This document shows, piece by piece, positions 9,881-19,250 of a stretch of 64,000 nt of DNA (position 1 is the first letter of the stretch; each line of letters starts with the position of its first letter). The translations under genes and the position numbers were made by a program. The stretch covers positions 806,001 to 870,000 of the forward strand of contig NZ_CP017111.1 in the NCBI RefSeq assembly GCF_001723605.1, read 5' to 3'. The stretch is from Sulfurospirillum halorespirans DSM 13726 (GTDB lineage: Bacteria > Campylobacterota > Campylobacteria > Campylobacterales > Sulfurospirillaceae). Under the pieces are notes generated by a model. That model worked only from the letters and a program-made list of their open reading frames with translations, did not search any database and was not told the DNA's origin.

Positions 9881-11522
9881 GTCGTTTGTCTACTCTCTTT
9901 TAATGGAAAAGCGTAAGAAAAAGCTCGTGCTTCTTTTAACATTTTTAGCATTTGTTTTAGCCGTGCTGATGTTTCCTACTAAAATTGTCTTAGCTAAAAT
10001 GTTGCCGGGGAAAAGTACGAACACATTTTCGATCTATATTGATCTTCCGAGTGGAAGTTCGTACCAAGAGACCGACAGGGTCAATGCGTGCGTTGTGGGT
10101 ATTTTGCAAAAAGAAAAAGAGATTCAAAACATCGAAGTCTTTAATGGCATGGGCTCTCCTTTGGATTATGCAGGGTTAGTGAAAGGCTCGGGGCTTAAAA
10201 GCGGCGAGCAAAGCAGTGAAATTGTGGTCAACCTCAGTGGGATTCATGAACGAGATGAGCGTTCCTTTGCGATGGTTCATCGTTTGCGTCCTCTCATCCA
10301 CCAAGCATGTGAAACCTTAATCCCAAAGACCTCCATCAAGATGGTCGAACAACCCGCCGGTCCTCCAACGATGGCAGCCGTGGTGGTCGAGTTGTATGGA
10401 GAAAAAAGTGAGCCTTTAAACGCTTTAGCCGGAAGAATCAAGCAAATTTTAGCGCAAACCAAAGACCTCGTCGATGTGGATATTCTTTCCGATGAGGTGT
10501 ATGAGAAGTACGCGCTTATCCTTGATAAAGAAAAAGTTACCCGCTCTCATCTTAGCATCGCGCAGATCAATGCACTTTTGTACCTTGCCTTTGAGGGCTC
10601 CCATGTAGCCCATAAAAACAGTGAAAATTCCCCTGAACAAATTCCGCTTTATCTGGTACTTAGCTCGCCTTCCAAGTCGCTTCCACATGCTTCCAAAGAG
10701 GAGCTCAGCGCAAAACTGAGTGAGCTTAAACTGCTGAATGCTCAAGGAATGATGGTGCCGCTCTCCGAGATGGTGCGTGTTGAGAGAGTCGCTTCGAGTC
10801 CGACGATAATGTCCAAGAACCTTCAAAAGATGGTCAGCATCGTAGCCGAAGCCGATTTGGTTTCGCAAGTCTATCCGCTTTTAGATGCACGCTCTAAAAT
10901 CAAAGAGTCATTGGGAGAGGAGTTTGAAATAAGCAGAAGTCATCTGTTCGATCTCACGCTCAGAGATAAAAAGAGTGGTGACGTGTATGAACTGGTTTGG
11001 GATGGCGAGATGAAAGTGACGATGGACACGTTTCGTGACCTCGGCGCTGCGTTTATCGCAGCACTTCTTTTGATTTTTTTGTTGATGGTCGTTTACTACA
11101 AAAGCTTTGCGCTCTCTGGCATTGTGCTCTTGGGGAGTTTTCTTTCGATTATTGGCGTGATCATCGGGCATTGGATCATGGATCTTTTTTCCTCGACGAC
11201 CTTTTTTCTCACCGCGACATCACTGATTGGGTTTATTTCACTGATGGGAATTAGCTCTCGAAATGCGCTTTTATTAATTGATTTTGCGCAGACATTGATC
11301 AAACAAGGCACTCCAAAAAAAGAGGCAATAGCAGAGGCGAGTGCGACCAGAGCGAAGCCGATTATGCTGACGGCGGCTGCGATTATTTTAGCCAGCACGC
11401 TTCTTGCGACGGATCCTATTTTTGGGGGATTGGGGGTTGCGTTGATCTTTGGAACGATAGCGGCTGTGATCGTATCGTTGATCGTGGTTCCGGTTCTTAT
11501 GGACAGTACGAAGGCACTTTAG
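9867..11522 (+). CDS. RND efflux pump, C-terminal half as a separate protein
   Basis: A 551-residue protein equivalent to the second half of an AcrB-type transporter: TM7 at about 17-37, a porter region (about 40-380), and TM8-TM12 from about 390 on. The TM10 charged position, lysine in AcrB, is arginine here (GISSRNALLLIDFAQ). An AAAGGAGAGAG ribosome-binding site lies inside the end of the first half gene and precedes the ATG at 9867, so the second half is translated on its own by coupling. It must pair with the upstream protein to form a complete 12-helix protomer. It is the last gene of the operon and is followed by a hairpin made of two palindrome copies. Confidence 0.88.
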   Translation: MQKFESFVYSLLMEKRKKKLVLLLTFLAFVLAVLMFPTKIVLAKMLPGKSTNTFSIYIDLPSGSSYQETDRVNACVVGILQKEKEIQNIEVFNGMGSPLDYAGLVKGSGLKSGEQSSEIVVNLSGIHERDERSFAMVHRLRPLIHQACETLIPKTSIKMVEQPAGPPTMAAVVVELYGEKSEPLNALAGRIKQILAQTKDLVDVDILSDEVYEKYALILDKEKVTRSHLSIAQINALLYLAFEGSHVAHKNSENSPEQIPLYLVLSSPSKSLPHASKEELSAKLSELKLLNAQGMMVPLSEMVRVERVASSPTIMSKNLQKMVSIVAEADLVSQVYPLLDARSKIKESLGEEFEISRSHLFDLTLRDKKSGDVYELVWDGEMKVTMDTFRDLGAAFIAALLLIFLLMVVYYKSFALSGIVLLGSFLSIIGVIIGHWIMDLFSSTTFFLTATSLIGFISLMGISSRNALLLIDFAQTLIKQGTPKKEAIAEASATRAKPIMLTAAAIILASTLLATDPIFGGLGVALIFGTIAAVIVSLIVVPVLMDSTKAL

Positions 11523-11526
11523 AAAT

Positions 11527-11571
11527 TCTTACATGTAAACGATTGGGCAACTTAGCGTTTTACATGTAAGA
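11527..11571. terminator. Inverted pair of TTTACATGTAAA copies, likely bidirectional terminator
   Basis: TCTTACATGTAAACG and CGTTTTACATGTAAGA are complementary apart from one bulged T and are separated by about 14 bases, giving a stem near 15 pairs. It lies directly after the RND operon on the plus strand. Its right arm also encodes the C-terminus of the 55-residue minus-strand gene. There is no long T-run, so termination is inferred from structure and position. Confidence 0.55.
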
Positions 11572-11719
11572 GTTTTCGACGCGTTGAAACCAACAGGCGC
11601 ATCATACGGTAGACAAAAAAACGTTTCGTCATGATGTTTATTTTACGGCAATTCTTATCTTTCAAACACTCAAATACCTCTTCTAACGCCAACTTCTCAC
11701 TCACGGATAGATTTGTCAT
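11552..11719 (-). CDS. Small 55-residue hypothetical protein coupled to HTH gene
   Basis: Reading the minus strand from the ATG at 11719 gives MTNLSVSEKLALEEVFECLK, then a lysine/arginine-rich tail ending LLHVKR and a TAA at 11552. Its ATG overlaps the stop of the HTH gene by four bases (ATGA), the usual sign of coupling. It is basic and has no recognisable domain. The last codons are built from a palindrome copy. It is shorter than most ORF cut-offs and could easily be missed. Support is positional; function unknown. Confidence 0.55.
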   Translation of the reverse strand: MTNLSVSEKLALEEVFECLKDKNCRKINIMTKRFFVYRMMRLLVSTRRKLLHVKR

Positions 11720-11964
11720 ACCGTTCCTTTTTGCCCATCGTTTATTTTGCGCACTAATCTCACAATATCTTCATCTTTTAACATTCCGAGCATATTGAAA
11801 ACCACAGGAATGCCCATAGGCGCGCTACTTCCAAGTCTCCACTCTTGATAGGTACGCATGGAAATACCAAAGGTTTCCGCCATCTTTTTTTGAGAAATTT
11901 TCTTCCCCATATTTTCGGCTTCAATGGCATTATGCAAAAGATTAATAATATCGCTTGTTTTCAT
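11716..11964 (-). CDS. Small helix-turn-helix DNA-binding protein
   Basis: An 82-residue protein whose centre (KISQKKMAETFGISMRTYQEW, about residues 22-42) is an XRE-like helix-turn-helix; the TYQEW recognition helix and the following GSSAPMG are typical of small phage-type or antitoxin-like regulators. It is followed by a coupled 55-residue protein, a layout seen in small regulatory or toxin-antitoxin cassettes, although no toxin fold is visible. An AT-rich region (11965-12150) separates it from efp, transcribed the other way, and probably holds both promoters. Confidence 0.7.
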   Translation of the reverse strand: MKTSDIINLLHNAIEAENMGKKISQKKMAETFGISMRTYQEWRLGSSAPMGIPVVFNMLGMLKDEDIVRLVRKINDGQKGTV

Positions 11965-12151
11965 CGTGTGATGATACTGAAAAATGTATTAAATATAAAT
12001 TAAAAGGTATAAAATATGCTAATTAATTTATATATTAAATAATATAATGAATTATATATCTTTTAAAATGTTAATTATATCATTTATTTTGTTTTAAACA
12101 TACACTATATTGTATAAAAATAGGTCGCTTTGTAGTCGTAACTTTTTTCGC

Positions 12152-12157
12152 TATAAT
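12152..12157 (+). promoter_or_regulatory. -10 box of efp
   Basis: TATAAT at 12152-12157 is preceded by ACTTTTTTCGC, the T-rich upstream element typical of Campylobacterota promoters, and followed about 28 bases later by the efp start. A TAGGAGA ribosome-binding site at about 12174 lies before the ATG at 12185; an out-of-frame ATG at 12181 is not used. Confidence 0.7.
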
Positions 12158-12184
12158 GACGAAAACTAAAATTTAGGAGAATGT

Positions 12185-12748
12185 ATGGCCTCTATAGGAA
12201 TGGGCGACTTAAAAAAAGGGTTAAAGATCGAATTAAACGGTACACCGTATAAAATCGTCGAGTATCAACATGTCAAACCAGGCAAAGGTGCAGCCTTTGT
12301 ACGTTGTAAAATCAAATCATTTATGGATGGCAAAGTCATCGAAAAAACATTCCATGCGGGTGATAAATGTGAAACGCCACATCTTGAAGATAAAATCATG
12401 CAATTTTTATACGATGATGGCGAATTTTTACAGTTTATGGACAGCGTTACGTATGAGCAAATCGCGCTAACACATGATCAAGTCGGTGAAGCATCAGACT
12501 GGATCATCGATGGTATGAATGTCGATATGCTTTACCATAATGGTAAACCAATCAGCGTTGAAGCGCCTCAATTTGTTCAGCTTAAAATTGTCGAAACACC
12601 ACCAAACTTCAAAGGCGACACCCAAGGTGGTAAAAAACCAGCAACGCTTGAGAGTGGTGCGGTTGTTCAAGTGCCTTTCCACGTCGTTGAAGGCGATGTC
12701 ATCAAAGTTGACACCGTTCGTGGCGAATACTTAGAAAAAGTAAAATAG
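12185..12748 (+). CDS. efp: Translation elongation factor P
   Basis: Relieves ribosome stalling at polyproline stretches. It has 187 residues with the three beta-barrel domains of the family: an N-terminal KOW-like domain with the tip loop [14 protein letters not shown] near residue 34, where the lysine would be the modification site, and two OB domains ([10 protein letters not shown] and [21 protein letters not shown]). No modifying enzyme is visible nearby. Its stop overlaps the GTG start of the DJ-1 family gene, suggesting a short operon with the chemoreceptor gene that follows. Confidence 0.96.
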   Translation: MASIGMGDLKKGLKIELNGTPYKIVEYQHVKPGKGAAFVRCKIKSFMDGKVIEKTFHAGDKCETPHLEDKIMQFLYDDGEFLQFMDSVTYEQIALTHDQVGEASDWIIDGMNVDMLYHNGKPISVEAPQFVQLKIVETPPNFKGDTQGGKKPATLESGAVVQVPFHVVEGDVIKVDTVRGEYLEKVK

Positions 12749-13317
12749 TGCCCAAAGTTCTTCTTCCTTTAGCCATTGGCTTTGAAGAGATAGAGGCTAT
12801 TGCCATAGTCGATATTTTAAGACGGGCTAGCGTAGAAGTGGTGATGGGCTCACTTGAGGGCTTACATGTAAAGGGTGCGCATGGCATAGAAGTCATAGCA
12901 GATACTCTTTTGTGTGAGCTTGAACATCAAGACTTCGATATGATAGTCCTCCCCGGAGGACTCCCTGGAGCTACCAATCTAGCCAAAGATTCCAAAGTTC
13001 AAAGTTTACTGCAAGACTTTGATAAAGCAAACAAACACATTGCTGCCATTTGTGCAGCGCCTTTAGCGCTTAAAAGTGCAGGTGTGCTCAAAAATCACTA
13101 CACCTGTTATCCCTCTTTTGAAAATCAGATTAAACATCAAGGTTATAATGCCGATATTAATGTTGTTTGTGATGCCAATATTACGACTTCCAAAGGACCT
13201 AGTACGGCGATGGAGTTTACACTCAAACTCGTTGAAATTCTTTGTGGGGAAGAGATGGCTCAAAAACTCTCAAAAGATTTATTGCTCATTAAAAAAATAG
13301 GAGATAGAACATGTTAA
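12748..13317 (+). CDS. DJ-1/PfpI (ThiJ) family protein
   Basis: A 189-residue member of the DJ-1/PfpI class I glutamine amidotransferase-like family, whose bacterial members act as deglycases, chaperones or glyoxalases. Visible motifs are GFEEIEAI near the N-terminus (with the conserved acidic residue), [10 protein letters not shown], and the nucleophile elbow [10 protein letters not shown] with the reactive cysteine. The start is GTG at 12748, overlapping the efp stop; the frame offers no better start. The stop overlaps the next gene by seven bases. A palindrome copy at 12861 encodes LHVK. The exact activity cannot be told from sequence. Confidence 0.9.
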   Translation: MPKVLLPLAIGFEEIEAIAIVDILRRASVEVVMGSLEGLHVKGAHGIEVIADTLLCELEHQDFDMIVLPGGLPGATNLAKDSKVQSLLQDFDKANKHIAAICAAPLALKSAGVLKNHYTCYPSFENQIKHQGYNADINVVCDANITTSKGPSTAMEFTLKLVEILCGEEMAQKLSKDLLLIKKIGDRTC

Positions 13318-14921
13318 CAACTATTAAAGGTAAGCTCACATTACTGCTTGCTGTAGTGATTTTAGGTTTTGGTATTTTGGGTTATGAGATGATTAAACTT
13401 AGCCATGATGGTAAAATGGCAGCTACAAGGCATTTGACTATTTCCGAAGTTGATTTATCATTGGCGCAATGTATGATGGAACTTAGAGGTTATCAGCTTT
13501 TAGGTAAGCCTGAGAGACTCAAAGGGTTTGAAGATAATTATCAAATAGCGATAAAATCTATCGATTCACTTGTTCCTATTTTACCTTCCAAAGTCAATCA
13601 AGACAAAATTGCCAGTATCAAACAAGGTACTGAAGCGTGGTACAAACTCAATGTCCCTCGCCTTGAAATTTTAAAAAAATATGGTGCAAAAATTAATGAA
13701 AGCTCTTTTGCACAAGAGCATAAAGCTGAGTATGAAACACTTGCAACTTTAACTAAAGAATCAGCTAGTACTTTTGATAAGGTAATGAATGAGACAGATG
13801 CCTTAAAAGAAAGTGTCAAAAAAATCAACTTTGAGAGACTTGATACCAATGAAACGATTGGTGAAATAGTTCTAGGTATCGTGCTTATTGTCATTTTAAT
13901 CATATGTTTCATCATTACTAACTCTATCAAAGCTTCTGTGGCAAAAGCAAAAGAGGGCTGTGAAAAGATTCGTCGTACAAAAGACTTGAGTGCGAAAATA
14001 GAATCAGGAGCAAAAGATGAGATTAGTGAAATCGTAGAGGCTATCAATGCCGTTGTTTCAGATGTCGCATTTGCTTTAAATGAAGCCAAAGGCAATGCGG
14101 TGGAAAATGCTTCGGTAGCAGAAGAACTCTCCAACACCAGTCTTCAAATCGGAAAAAGAGCAGAAGAAGAGTCAAATGTAGTCTCTCAAACAACACACGA
14201 TGTTAGCGTTGTGGCGCAAGAGATGGATGAAGCAAGTAGCCAAGCTAAAAAAGTTAAAGAGGTTACTTTCCAAGCACAAAAAAGTCTTTCTATTGCGCAA
14301 GATTTGCTAGACGAAACTATTACGCAACTAGGTCAAACAGTACAAGCAGAAGCTGCTATCAATGAACGACTCAATCATCTCGCAGGCGAAGCACAACAAG
14401 TTAGATCTGTATTAGATGTTATCGGTGATATAGCAGACCAAACCAATCTTTTAGCCCTTAACGCTGCTATTGAAGCAGCGCGAGCAGGAGAACATGGGCG
14501 TGGATTTGCCGTCGTTGCCGATGAAGTGCGAAAATTGGCGGAGCGAACCCAGAAAAGTTTGGTAGATACCAACGCAACGGTGAATGTCATCGTTCAATCC
14601 ATCGGCGATATCAGCGGCGAGATGAATGGCAATGCGAAATGCATCCATGAGTTAACGGAATTTTCCACCAAAGTCACGACTCAAACGAGTGATGCAGTGG
14701 CGATGTTGGCACAAAGCGTTGAAGCGACGGACGAAGTGGTTAACAAAGTCGATTCCAATGTTAAATTGATTCAAAGTGCAGTTATTGAAAAAATTAGCAC
14801 GATTAATGAACTCTCAAGCTCGAATGCAAGAAGTGTCGAAGAGATCGCCTCTGCGGCTGAACATCTCTCCAAGTTAGCCGGTTCACTCAGCAGTACGCTC
14901 TCCCAGTTTAAAACCGCGTAA
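13311..14921 (+). CDS. Methyl-accepting chemotaxis protein, four-helix-bundle sensor
   Basis: A 536-residue chemoreceptor with TM1 at about 7-27, a periplasmic region (about 28-182) resembling a four-helix bundle, TM2 at about 184-205, a HAMP-like linker, and a signalling domain containing the hairpin tip [20 protein letters not shown] and [21 protein letters not shown]. It would report a periplasmic stimulus to CheA/CheW; the ligand is unknown. It has no C-terminal CheR-docking pentapeptide. It overlaps the upstream DJ-1 gene by seven bases. The terminator at 14924-14954 follows. Confidence 0.93.
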   Translation: MLTTIKGKLTLLLAVVILGFGILGYEMIKLSHDGKMAATRHLTISEVDLSLAQCMMELRGYQLLGKPERLKGFEDNYQIAIKSIDSLVPILPSKVNQDKIASIKQGTEAWYKLNVPRLEILKKYGAKINESSFAQEHKAEYETLATLTKESASTFDKVMNETDALKESVKKINFERLDTNETIGEIVLGIVLIVILIICFIITNSIKASVAKAKEGCEKIRRTKDLSAKIESGAKDEISEIVEAINAVVSDVAFALNEAKGNAVENASVAEELSNTSLQIGKRAEEESNVVSQTTHDVSVVAQEMDEASSQAKKVKEVTFQAQKSLSIAQDLLDETITQLGQTVQAEAAINERLNHLAGEAQQVRSVLDVIGDIADQTNLLALNAAIEAARAGEHGRGFAVVADEVRKLAERTQKSLVDTNATVNVIVQSIGDISGEMNGNAKCIHELTEFSTKVTTQTSDAVAMLAQSVEATDEVVNKVDSNVKLIQSAVIEKISTINELSSSNARSVEEIASAAEHLSKLAGSLSSTLSQFKTA

Positions 14922-14923
14922 AC

Positions 14924-14954
14924 TTTACATGTAAAGAGTAGAAATACTCTTTAC
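14924..14954. terminator. Palindrome copy plus hairpin between converging chemoreceptor and mutS genes
   Basis: A perfect TTTACATGTAAA (14924-14935) runs into a 10-base perfect stem, GTAAAGAGTA and TACTCTTTAC, with a GAAA tetraloop (14931-14954). It sits in the 29-base gap between two converging genes and probably ends both transcripts. The two structures are alternative folds sharing GTAAA. Confidence 0.65.
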
Positions 14955-17899
14955 TTCTCTTCGTAGTGGAGTTTTAAACCGTCACTGCCCATCACAAAAC
15001 CGCTAATGACGATCTTTCCCTCATGCACCAGTTTATGATGTTTTGCACACAATGGGATAAGGTTGTAACGGTGATTTTGGTGAAAGTGGTCGATGTTGCC
15101 GTGCTCATCCGCACACTCTTGCGCTTTGATGTGATGCACTTCATCCACGTATTCATCGCACAGCGCACACTTGGCAAGGTAGAGGTTTTTGTTGTATTTA
15201 CTGCGTTTTTTCTGCTTTAAAAGCTCTACATCACCCAGTTCTCCCGCAAGGCTACGACGAATGTCGTACGCGGTTTTGATGAACGTTGGATCCATATGCA
15301 ATGACTTGGCAAACTCCAAACCATAGAGCGAACTACCACTGCCAAGCTCTAGTTTTCGATTGTAGAGGAGCTTGTCATTCTCTTCATCGTAACTCACGCC
15401 TAGATGCAGGTAAATCACTTTTTTGAGTTCCGCAATCAGAGGCAGGTTGTTCAGTTGATGCAGATGGGTGGCAAAGACGAAAAACGAGCCCAGCGTGTGC
15501 ATCTTCACCACGCTACTCGCGACAATCGCCAACGCCGATTCGGTCTCCGTTCCATGGCTGATCTCATCGCCCAAGACGAGGGAAAACTCCGTAGCACGGT
15601 TGAAAATATTTTTAAGCTCTAACATCTCAACGGTGAAGGTCGAAAGCCCTTTGTAAAGATTGTCGTGACTAATGATACGCGTAAAGATTTTATCAAAGAG
15701 ATGAAATCGCAAACTCGCGCACGGCACAAAAAATCCCGCTTGTGCCATGATGACCGCGATACCAAGACTTTTCATTAACGAAGATTTTCCACTCGAGTTG
15801 ATGCCATAAAGCAAGATGCCTTGCACATCGTTTTCACGGCACGCTTCAAGGGTCACATGATCGTGGGTGATCTCTGGCGCACTGTGTCCTAGGAAAAGAT
15901 CGTTGGGAATATAGATGCCATTCTCTTCGCGTGATTCGATGAGAGGATGGCGCAGTCCAATGGCTTCAATAAAGCGGTTTTTCTCCTGCATCGGCAAAAG
16001 TTCAGGGCGGACGTAGTTGTATAAAATAGCGCATTTGGCATTGCTGAGGGCTACATCAAGCGTTCCCACAAACGAGATGAGGTGCTCTAACGTCAGAGCA
16101 TAATGCGTTTCGATTTTTTCCAACATCTCATCGTAGCGCTGTTTGACCAACGCGATCATTTGAAGGTTGCTCAGCGTAATCTCTTGAGAAATCTCCTCAA
16201 TCAACGAGGCGGAAATCTTCACGCTGTTTTTGAGGTGTTTGTAGCTAAAATCTTTGAAAAAGTAGTGCTGCTCACCAATGGTGATAAAGCTTTGCATGAG
16301 CTTTTCTTCAATGAGTGCAAAACGGTTTTTGCTCATCGCGATGTAATGCCCTTCGCTCTCTAGCCATTCGATGCTCAGCGTCGTACGATTGCTCTCTTCA
16401 AAGAGTGCTTCGATGTGGCTTGCGATGTGTTCAAGGGCACTAAAACGCTCCTGTTTGCTCTGTTCGATCTTGTCGATTTGCGGAAAAACACCTTTTTGAA
16501 AGAGGTTTTCACTGATCTGGTCTTTACGAAACTTCGCGCAACTGTCTAAAATAAAGGTGTTTTTGAGCATTAAAAGCAGCGCTTCACTCTCATCAAAAAG
16601 CTCTTTGGGCGTAGGTACTTTCTTTAGCTCTGCTTCTTTTAAGATGCCCAAAATCGCCTCAAGCGAAGTGCCGAGGTAATCGAGCTCCAACGGGTGCAAT
16701 TTTTTAAGCGCAATGCGTCTTAAAATGCGCTCCAAATCATACACTTGCTTGAGCGCGATCTCAAATTTTTTAGAGTCGCTGATCAGCTGAGCACTGAGAT
16801 CAAAACGCTCATTGAGGGTTTTAAGATCACAAATGGGATTAAGCAGGCGCTCTTTCAACAGTCGTTTTCCAATGGCGGTCGAGGTTTGATCGATCAGGTT
16901 TAAAAGCGTCATCTCCGAAGGGTTTTTGGAGATAATGTCGAGCTGTTCTAGGGCGTTGTTGCCAATGTAGAGGTAGCGACTGTTACCAAGCAGGATAGGG
17001 CGGCTCATCTTCTCGATGATATTGGCATCGTGCTCGATGATAAAATCGCACAAAATTGCTAACGATTCACTCGCGTAAGGGTAGCGCTCGATGTCGAGGT
17101 ATTCGATAGGCGAGAGCAGGGAGCGAATCGCGTAAATGCGCCCAAAGAGTTCATTTTGATAGGTTACTTTGAGGCGCTCTTTGTTGATGCTGTGCGCGAC
17201 ACTGGGGGTGATTTCAAGGTAATTTTGAACCCACTCTTTATCGATACTTTCTGTGTTAAACGTGAGTACAATTTCGCTGGTTTTATAGGTCTGAAGTAGG
17301 TTGAAAATCTCATCCAGCGCGTAGGTTTTATCTTCCCTTGTGCCGTGCACTTCGTTGATGATGGTCTTGCCCGTTGTGACATCAATCGCGCTGTAGCCGA
17401 TGGAATAGATTTGATGGTTGCAGTCTACGAGCAGTGAAACAAGGTAGTTTTCACTGGGCTCAATGAGATAATCAAAGTTGGTACCAGGGCTGATGATATT
17501 GGAGATGTAGCGCTTGACGTGGGGTGGCTCGCCTTTTTGGCGGACTAAAACGATCGTGTATTTTTTCGCTTGTACCAGACGACTCAAATAGCGATCGAGC
17601 GAAACGGAGGGGATGCCTGCAAGCATGGGATTTTGTATGGAATTTTCTAAAATGGATTTGTTTTTGCGCGTGAGTTGGATGTTTAAAAGCTCACTGACTT
17701 CTTTGGCTTTGCCGATTTGATGGGTTTCATTATTGACTTCGTAGGTTTCAAAAAAAGAGCCAATTTCCATAAACACAATCGTATTTTTGCCATATTTTGC
17801 TTCAAAAAAGAGCTGAAGATCGAAGTAAATTTCAGTCAGGAGTCTCTCTTTGGAGCAGAGCATTTGCGCAATATTTTCAAGCATTCGTGTTGTTTCCAC
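14951..17899 (-). CDS. MutS homologue with C-terminal HNH domain (MutS7 / mtMutS type)
   Basis: A 982-residue MutS-family ATPase. The N-terminal mismatch-recognition domain is present with the Phe-x-Glu motif ([10 protein letters not shown]49-x-E51). The connector, lever and clamp regions follow, then the ATPase with Walker [14 protein letters not shown] (about residue 700) and [15 protein letters not shown] as Walker B and signature. The last 85 residues form an HNH nuclease: [17 protein letters not shown], then [16 protein letters not shown], with paired Cys and His zinc and catalytic residues. This layout is known from octocoral mitochondrial MutS, some giant viruses and Campylobacterota. 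It could nick DNA itself, replacing MutL/MutH. The GTG at 17899 lies in a hairpin; the ATG at 17884 is an alternative start. Confidence 0.92.
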   Translation of the reverse strand: METTRMLENIAQMLCSKERLLTEIYFDLQLFFEAKYGKNTIVFMEIGSFFETYEVNNETHQIGKAKEVSELLNIQLTRKNKSILENSIQNPMLAGIPSVSLDRYLSRLVQAKKYTIVLVRQKGEPPHVKRYISNIISPGTNFDYLIEPSENYLVSLLVDCNHQIYSIGYSAIDVTTGKTIINEVHGTREDKTYALDEIFNLLQTYKTSEIVLTFNTESIDKEWVQNYLEITPSVAHSINKERLKVTYQNELFGRIYAIRSLLSPIEYLDIERYPYASESLAILCDFIIEHDANIIEKMSRPILLGNSRYLYIGNNALEQLDIISKNPSEMTLLNLIDQTSTAIGKRLLKERLLNPICDLKTLNERFDLSAQLISDSKKFEIALKQVYDLERILRRIALKKLHPLELDYLGTSLEAILGILKEAELKKVPTPKELFDESEALLLMLKNTFILDSCAKFRKDQISENLFQKGVFPQIDKIEQSKQERFSALEHIASHIEALFEESNRTTLSIEWLESEGHYIAMSKNRFALIEEKLMQSFITIGEQHYFFKDFSYKHLKNSVKISASLIEEISQEITLSNLQMIALVKQRYDEMLEKIETHYALTLEHLISFVGTLDVALSNAKCAILYNYVRPELLPMQEKNRFIEAIGLRHPLIESREENGIYIPNDLFLGHSAPEITHDHVTLEACRENDVQGILLYGINSSGKSSLMKSLGIAVIMAQAGFFVPCASLRFHLFDKIFTRIISHDNLYKGLSTFTVEMLELKNIFNRATEFSLVLGDEISHGTETESALAIVASSVVKMHTLGSFFVFATHLHQLNNLPLIAELKKVIYLHLGVSYDEENDKLLYNRKLELGSGSSLYGLEFAKSLHMDPTFIKTAYDIRRSLAGELGDVELLKQKKRSKYNKNLYLAKCALCDEYVDEVHHIKAQECADEHGNIDHFHQNHRYNLIPLCAKHHKLVHEGKIVISGFVMGSDGLKLHYEEK

Positions 17900-17922
17900 T
17901 TCGTTAAAGTGGCTAGATTATA
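17896..17922 (-). promoter_or_regulatory. -10 box and start-codon hairpin of the mutS homologue
   Basis: On the minus strand TATAAT (17922-17917) is followed by CCACTT-TAACG-AAGTGG (17912-17896), a six-base perfect stem. The candidate GTG start at 17899 lies inside the second arm. If transcription starts about seven bases after the -10, the mRNA would be nearly leaderless and its first bases would fold over the GTG, favouring the ATG at 17884 or giving weak, regulated initiation. Confidence 0.45.
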
Positions 17923-17967
17923 GCGCAGGAAAGCATAAAGTTTGGTTTGGTAAAAGCCGTTTTAAGG

Positions 17968-17973
17968 TACAAT
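17968..17973 (+). promoter_or_regulatory. -10 box upstream of the DUF2721 gene
   Basis: TACAAT at 17968-17973, preceded by AGCCGTTTTAAGG, lies 27 bases before the ATG at 18001. An AAAAGGATA ribosome-binding site (about 17990-17998) precedes that ATG. This arrangement decides the start against the upstream ATG at 17947, which precedes the -10 box. Confidence 0.55.
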
Positions 17974-18000
17974 AAAAGCACTTATTGTAAAAGGATAACT

Positions 18001-18414
18001 ATGGAGATTGAAATCTCAACCCCCGCCCTTTTGTTCCCTGCCGTTTCACTTTTGCTACTGGCATATACCAACCGTTTTTTAGCGGTTGCGCAACTGATTC
18101 GCATGCTCCACCGTCAATCCAGTGAGCGCGAAAATTGCGAAGAGTACAAACAGATCGGCAACCTTAAACACCGTTTGGAACTCACCAAATGGATGCAATT
18201 TTTTGGCGTACTTTCCATCTTGCTCTGCACGCTTTCGATGTTTGAGCTTTTTTTAGGACTTTTTGGCATCGGCAAACAGATTTTTGGGCTGAGCCTCATT
18301 GCAATGTGCTTCTCTCTTTTCATCTCCCTTTGGGAAGTGATGATCTCCACTAAGGCTCTCAATATGGAGCTCAGCGATATGCACGATCGCTGTAAAATAA
18401 TCGAGGATAAATGA
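18001..18414 (+). CDS. DUF2721 family membrane protein
   Basis: A 137-residue integral membrane protein: TM1 at about 7-27 (TPALLFPAVSLLLLAYTNRF), a basic cytoplasmic loop, and two further segments (FFGVLSILLCTLSMFELFLG and GLSLIAMCFSLFISLWEVM). The pattern and length match DUF2721, whose function is unknown. The frame is open from 17947, but the ribosome-binding site and promoter support 18001. Its stop overlaps the start of the CvfB-like gene (ATGA at 18411), and two more overlapping genes follow. Confidence 0.75.
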   Translation: MEIEISTPALLFPAVSLLLLAYTNRFLAVAQLIRMLHRQSSERENCEEYKQIGNLKHRLELTKWMQFFGVLSILLCTLSMFELFLGLFGIGKQIFGLSLIAMCFSLFISLWEVMISTKALNMELSDMHDRCKIIEDK

Positions 18415-19250
18415 ATCAATATTTACTAGTAGGCGAGAAAAATCGTCTTAAAATCAACCGTTACACCGACAATGGCGTTTACCTGATCTGTGATGATCAA
18501 GACGAAGTTCTCATGCCCAACCAATACGTCACCTACGCGATGAAAGAGGGCGATGAGATCGATGTTTTTGTCTATTTTGACTCGGAAGATCGCATCGTGG
18601 CAAGTACCACCTTTCCCAAAGCAATGCTCGATCAATTTGGCTGTTTTGAAGTGGTTGATGTGACGGCATTTGGTGCCTTTTTAGACTGGGGTTTGCCTAA
18701 AGATTTGTTGGTTCCCAAAGCACTTCAAAAGTTTCCGTTTTATGTGGGAATGAAGGTGATTGTTCAGGTCAGTTTGGACGATGAGACGGGGCGCATCATT
18801 GGCTCTCAAAAGTACAACGACTTTTTGAAAAAAGATTTGAGCGCACTCAAGCTCAAACAAGAGGTCACAGTATTGGTGCGCGAGCGTACCCCGCTTGGCT
18901 TTAAAGTCATCGTCAATAACCTTTACGATGGGCTAATTTTTCACAATGAGATTTTTGAAAACATCGAAGTCGGCGATGAAAAAGTGGGTTACATCAAAAC
19001 CCTTCGCAAAGACGGCAAACTGGACATTGTGTTGCGTCCTATTGGCGATAAAAGCGACGAGGTCGCAGTCGCTAAAATCGTTGAGATTTTAAGCCTTACG
19101 GGAGGTGCGTGCGAGATGAATTACAAGAGTACGCCTGAGCTCATTTCGGAACGTTTTGGGTTGAGTCGTAAGGCGTATAAACGCGCCCTTACGAAACTCA
19201 TTGAGGCGAAAAAACTTGAAGTGAACGATGAAGGTATGAAGCTTTTATGA
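18411..19250 (+). CDS. CvfB-like S1 domain RNA-binding protein
   Basis: A 279-residue protein of the CvfB/YitL family: tandem S1-like domains (about 1-65, 70-140 with FEVVDVTAFGAFLDWGLPKDLLVP, and 145-210) and a C-terminal winged helix (SERFGLSRKAYKRALTKLIEAKKLEV). Family members bind RNA and affect expression of virulence and stress genes in Gram-positive bacteria; the role here is inferred only from the fold. Four-base overlaps on both sides place it in an operon with DUF2721 and the YhiN-like flavoprotein. Confidence 0.85.
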   Translation: MNQYLLVGEKNRLKINRYTDNGVYLICDDQDEVLMPNQYVTYAMKEGDEIDVFVYFDSEDRIVASTTFPKAMLDQFGCFEVVDVTAFGAFLDWGLPKDLLVPKALQKFPFYVGMKVIVQVSLDDETGRIIGSQKYNDFLKKDLSALKLKQEVTVLVRERTPLGFKVIVNNLYDGLIFHNEIFENIEVGDEKVGYIKTLRKDGKLDIVLRPIGDKSDEVAVAKIVEILSLTGGACEMNYKSTPELISERFGLSRKAYKRALTKLIEAKKLEVNDEGMKLL

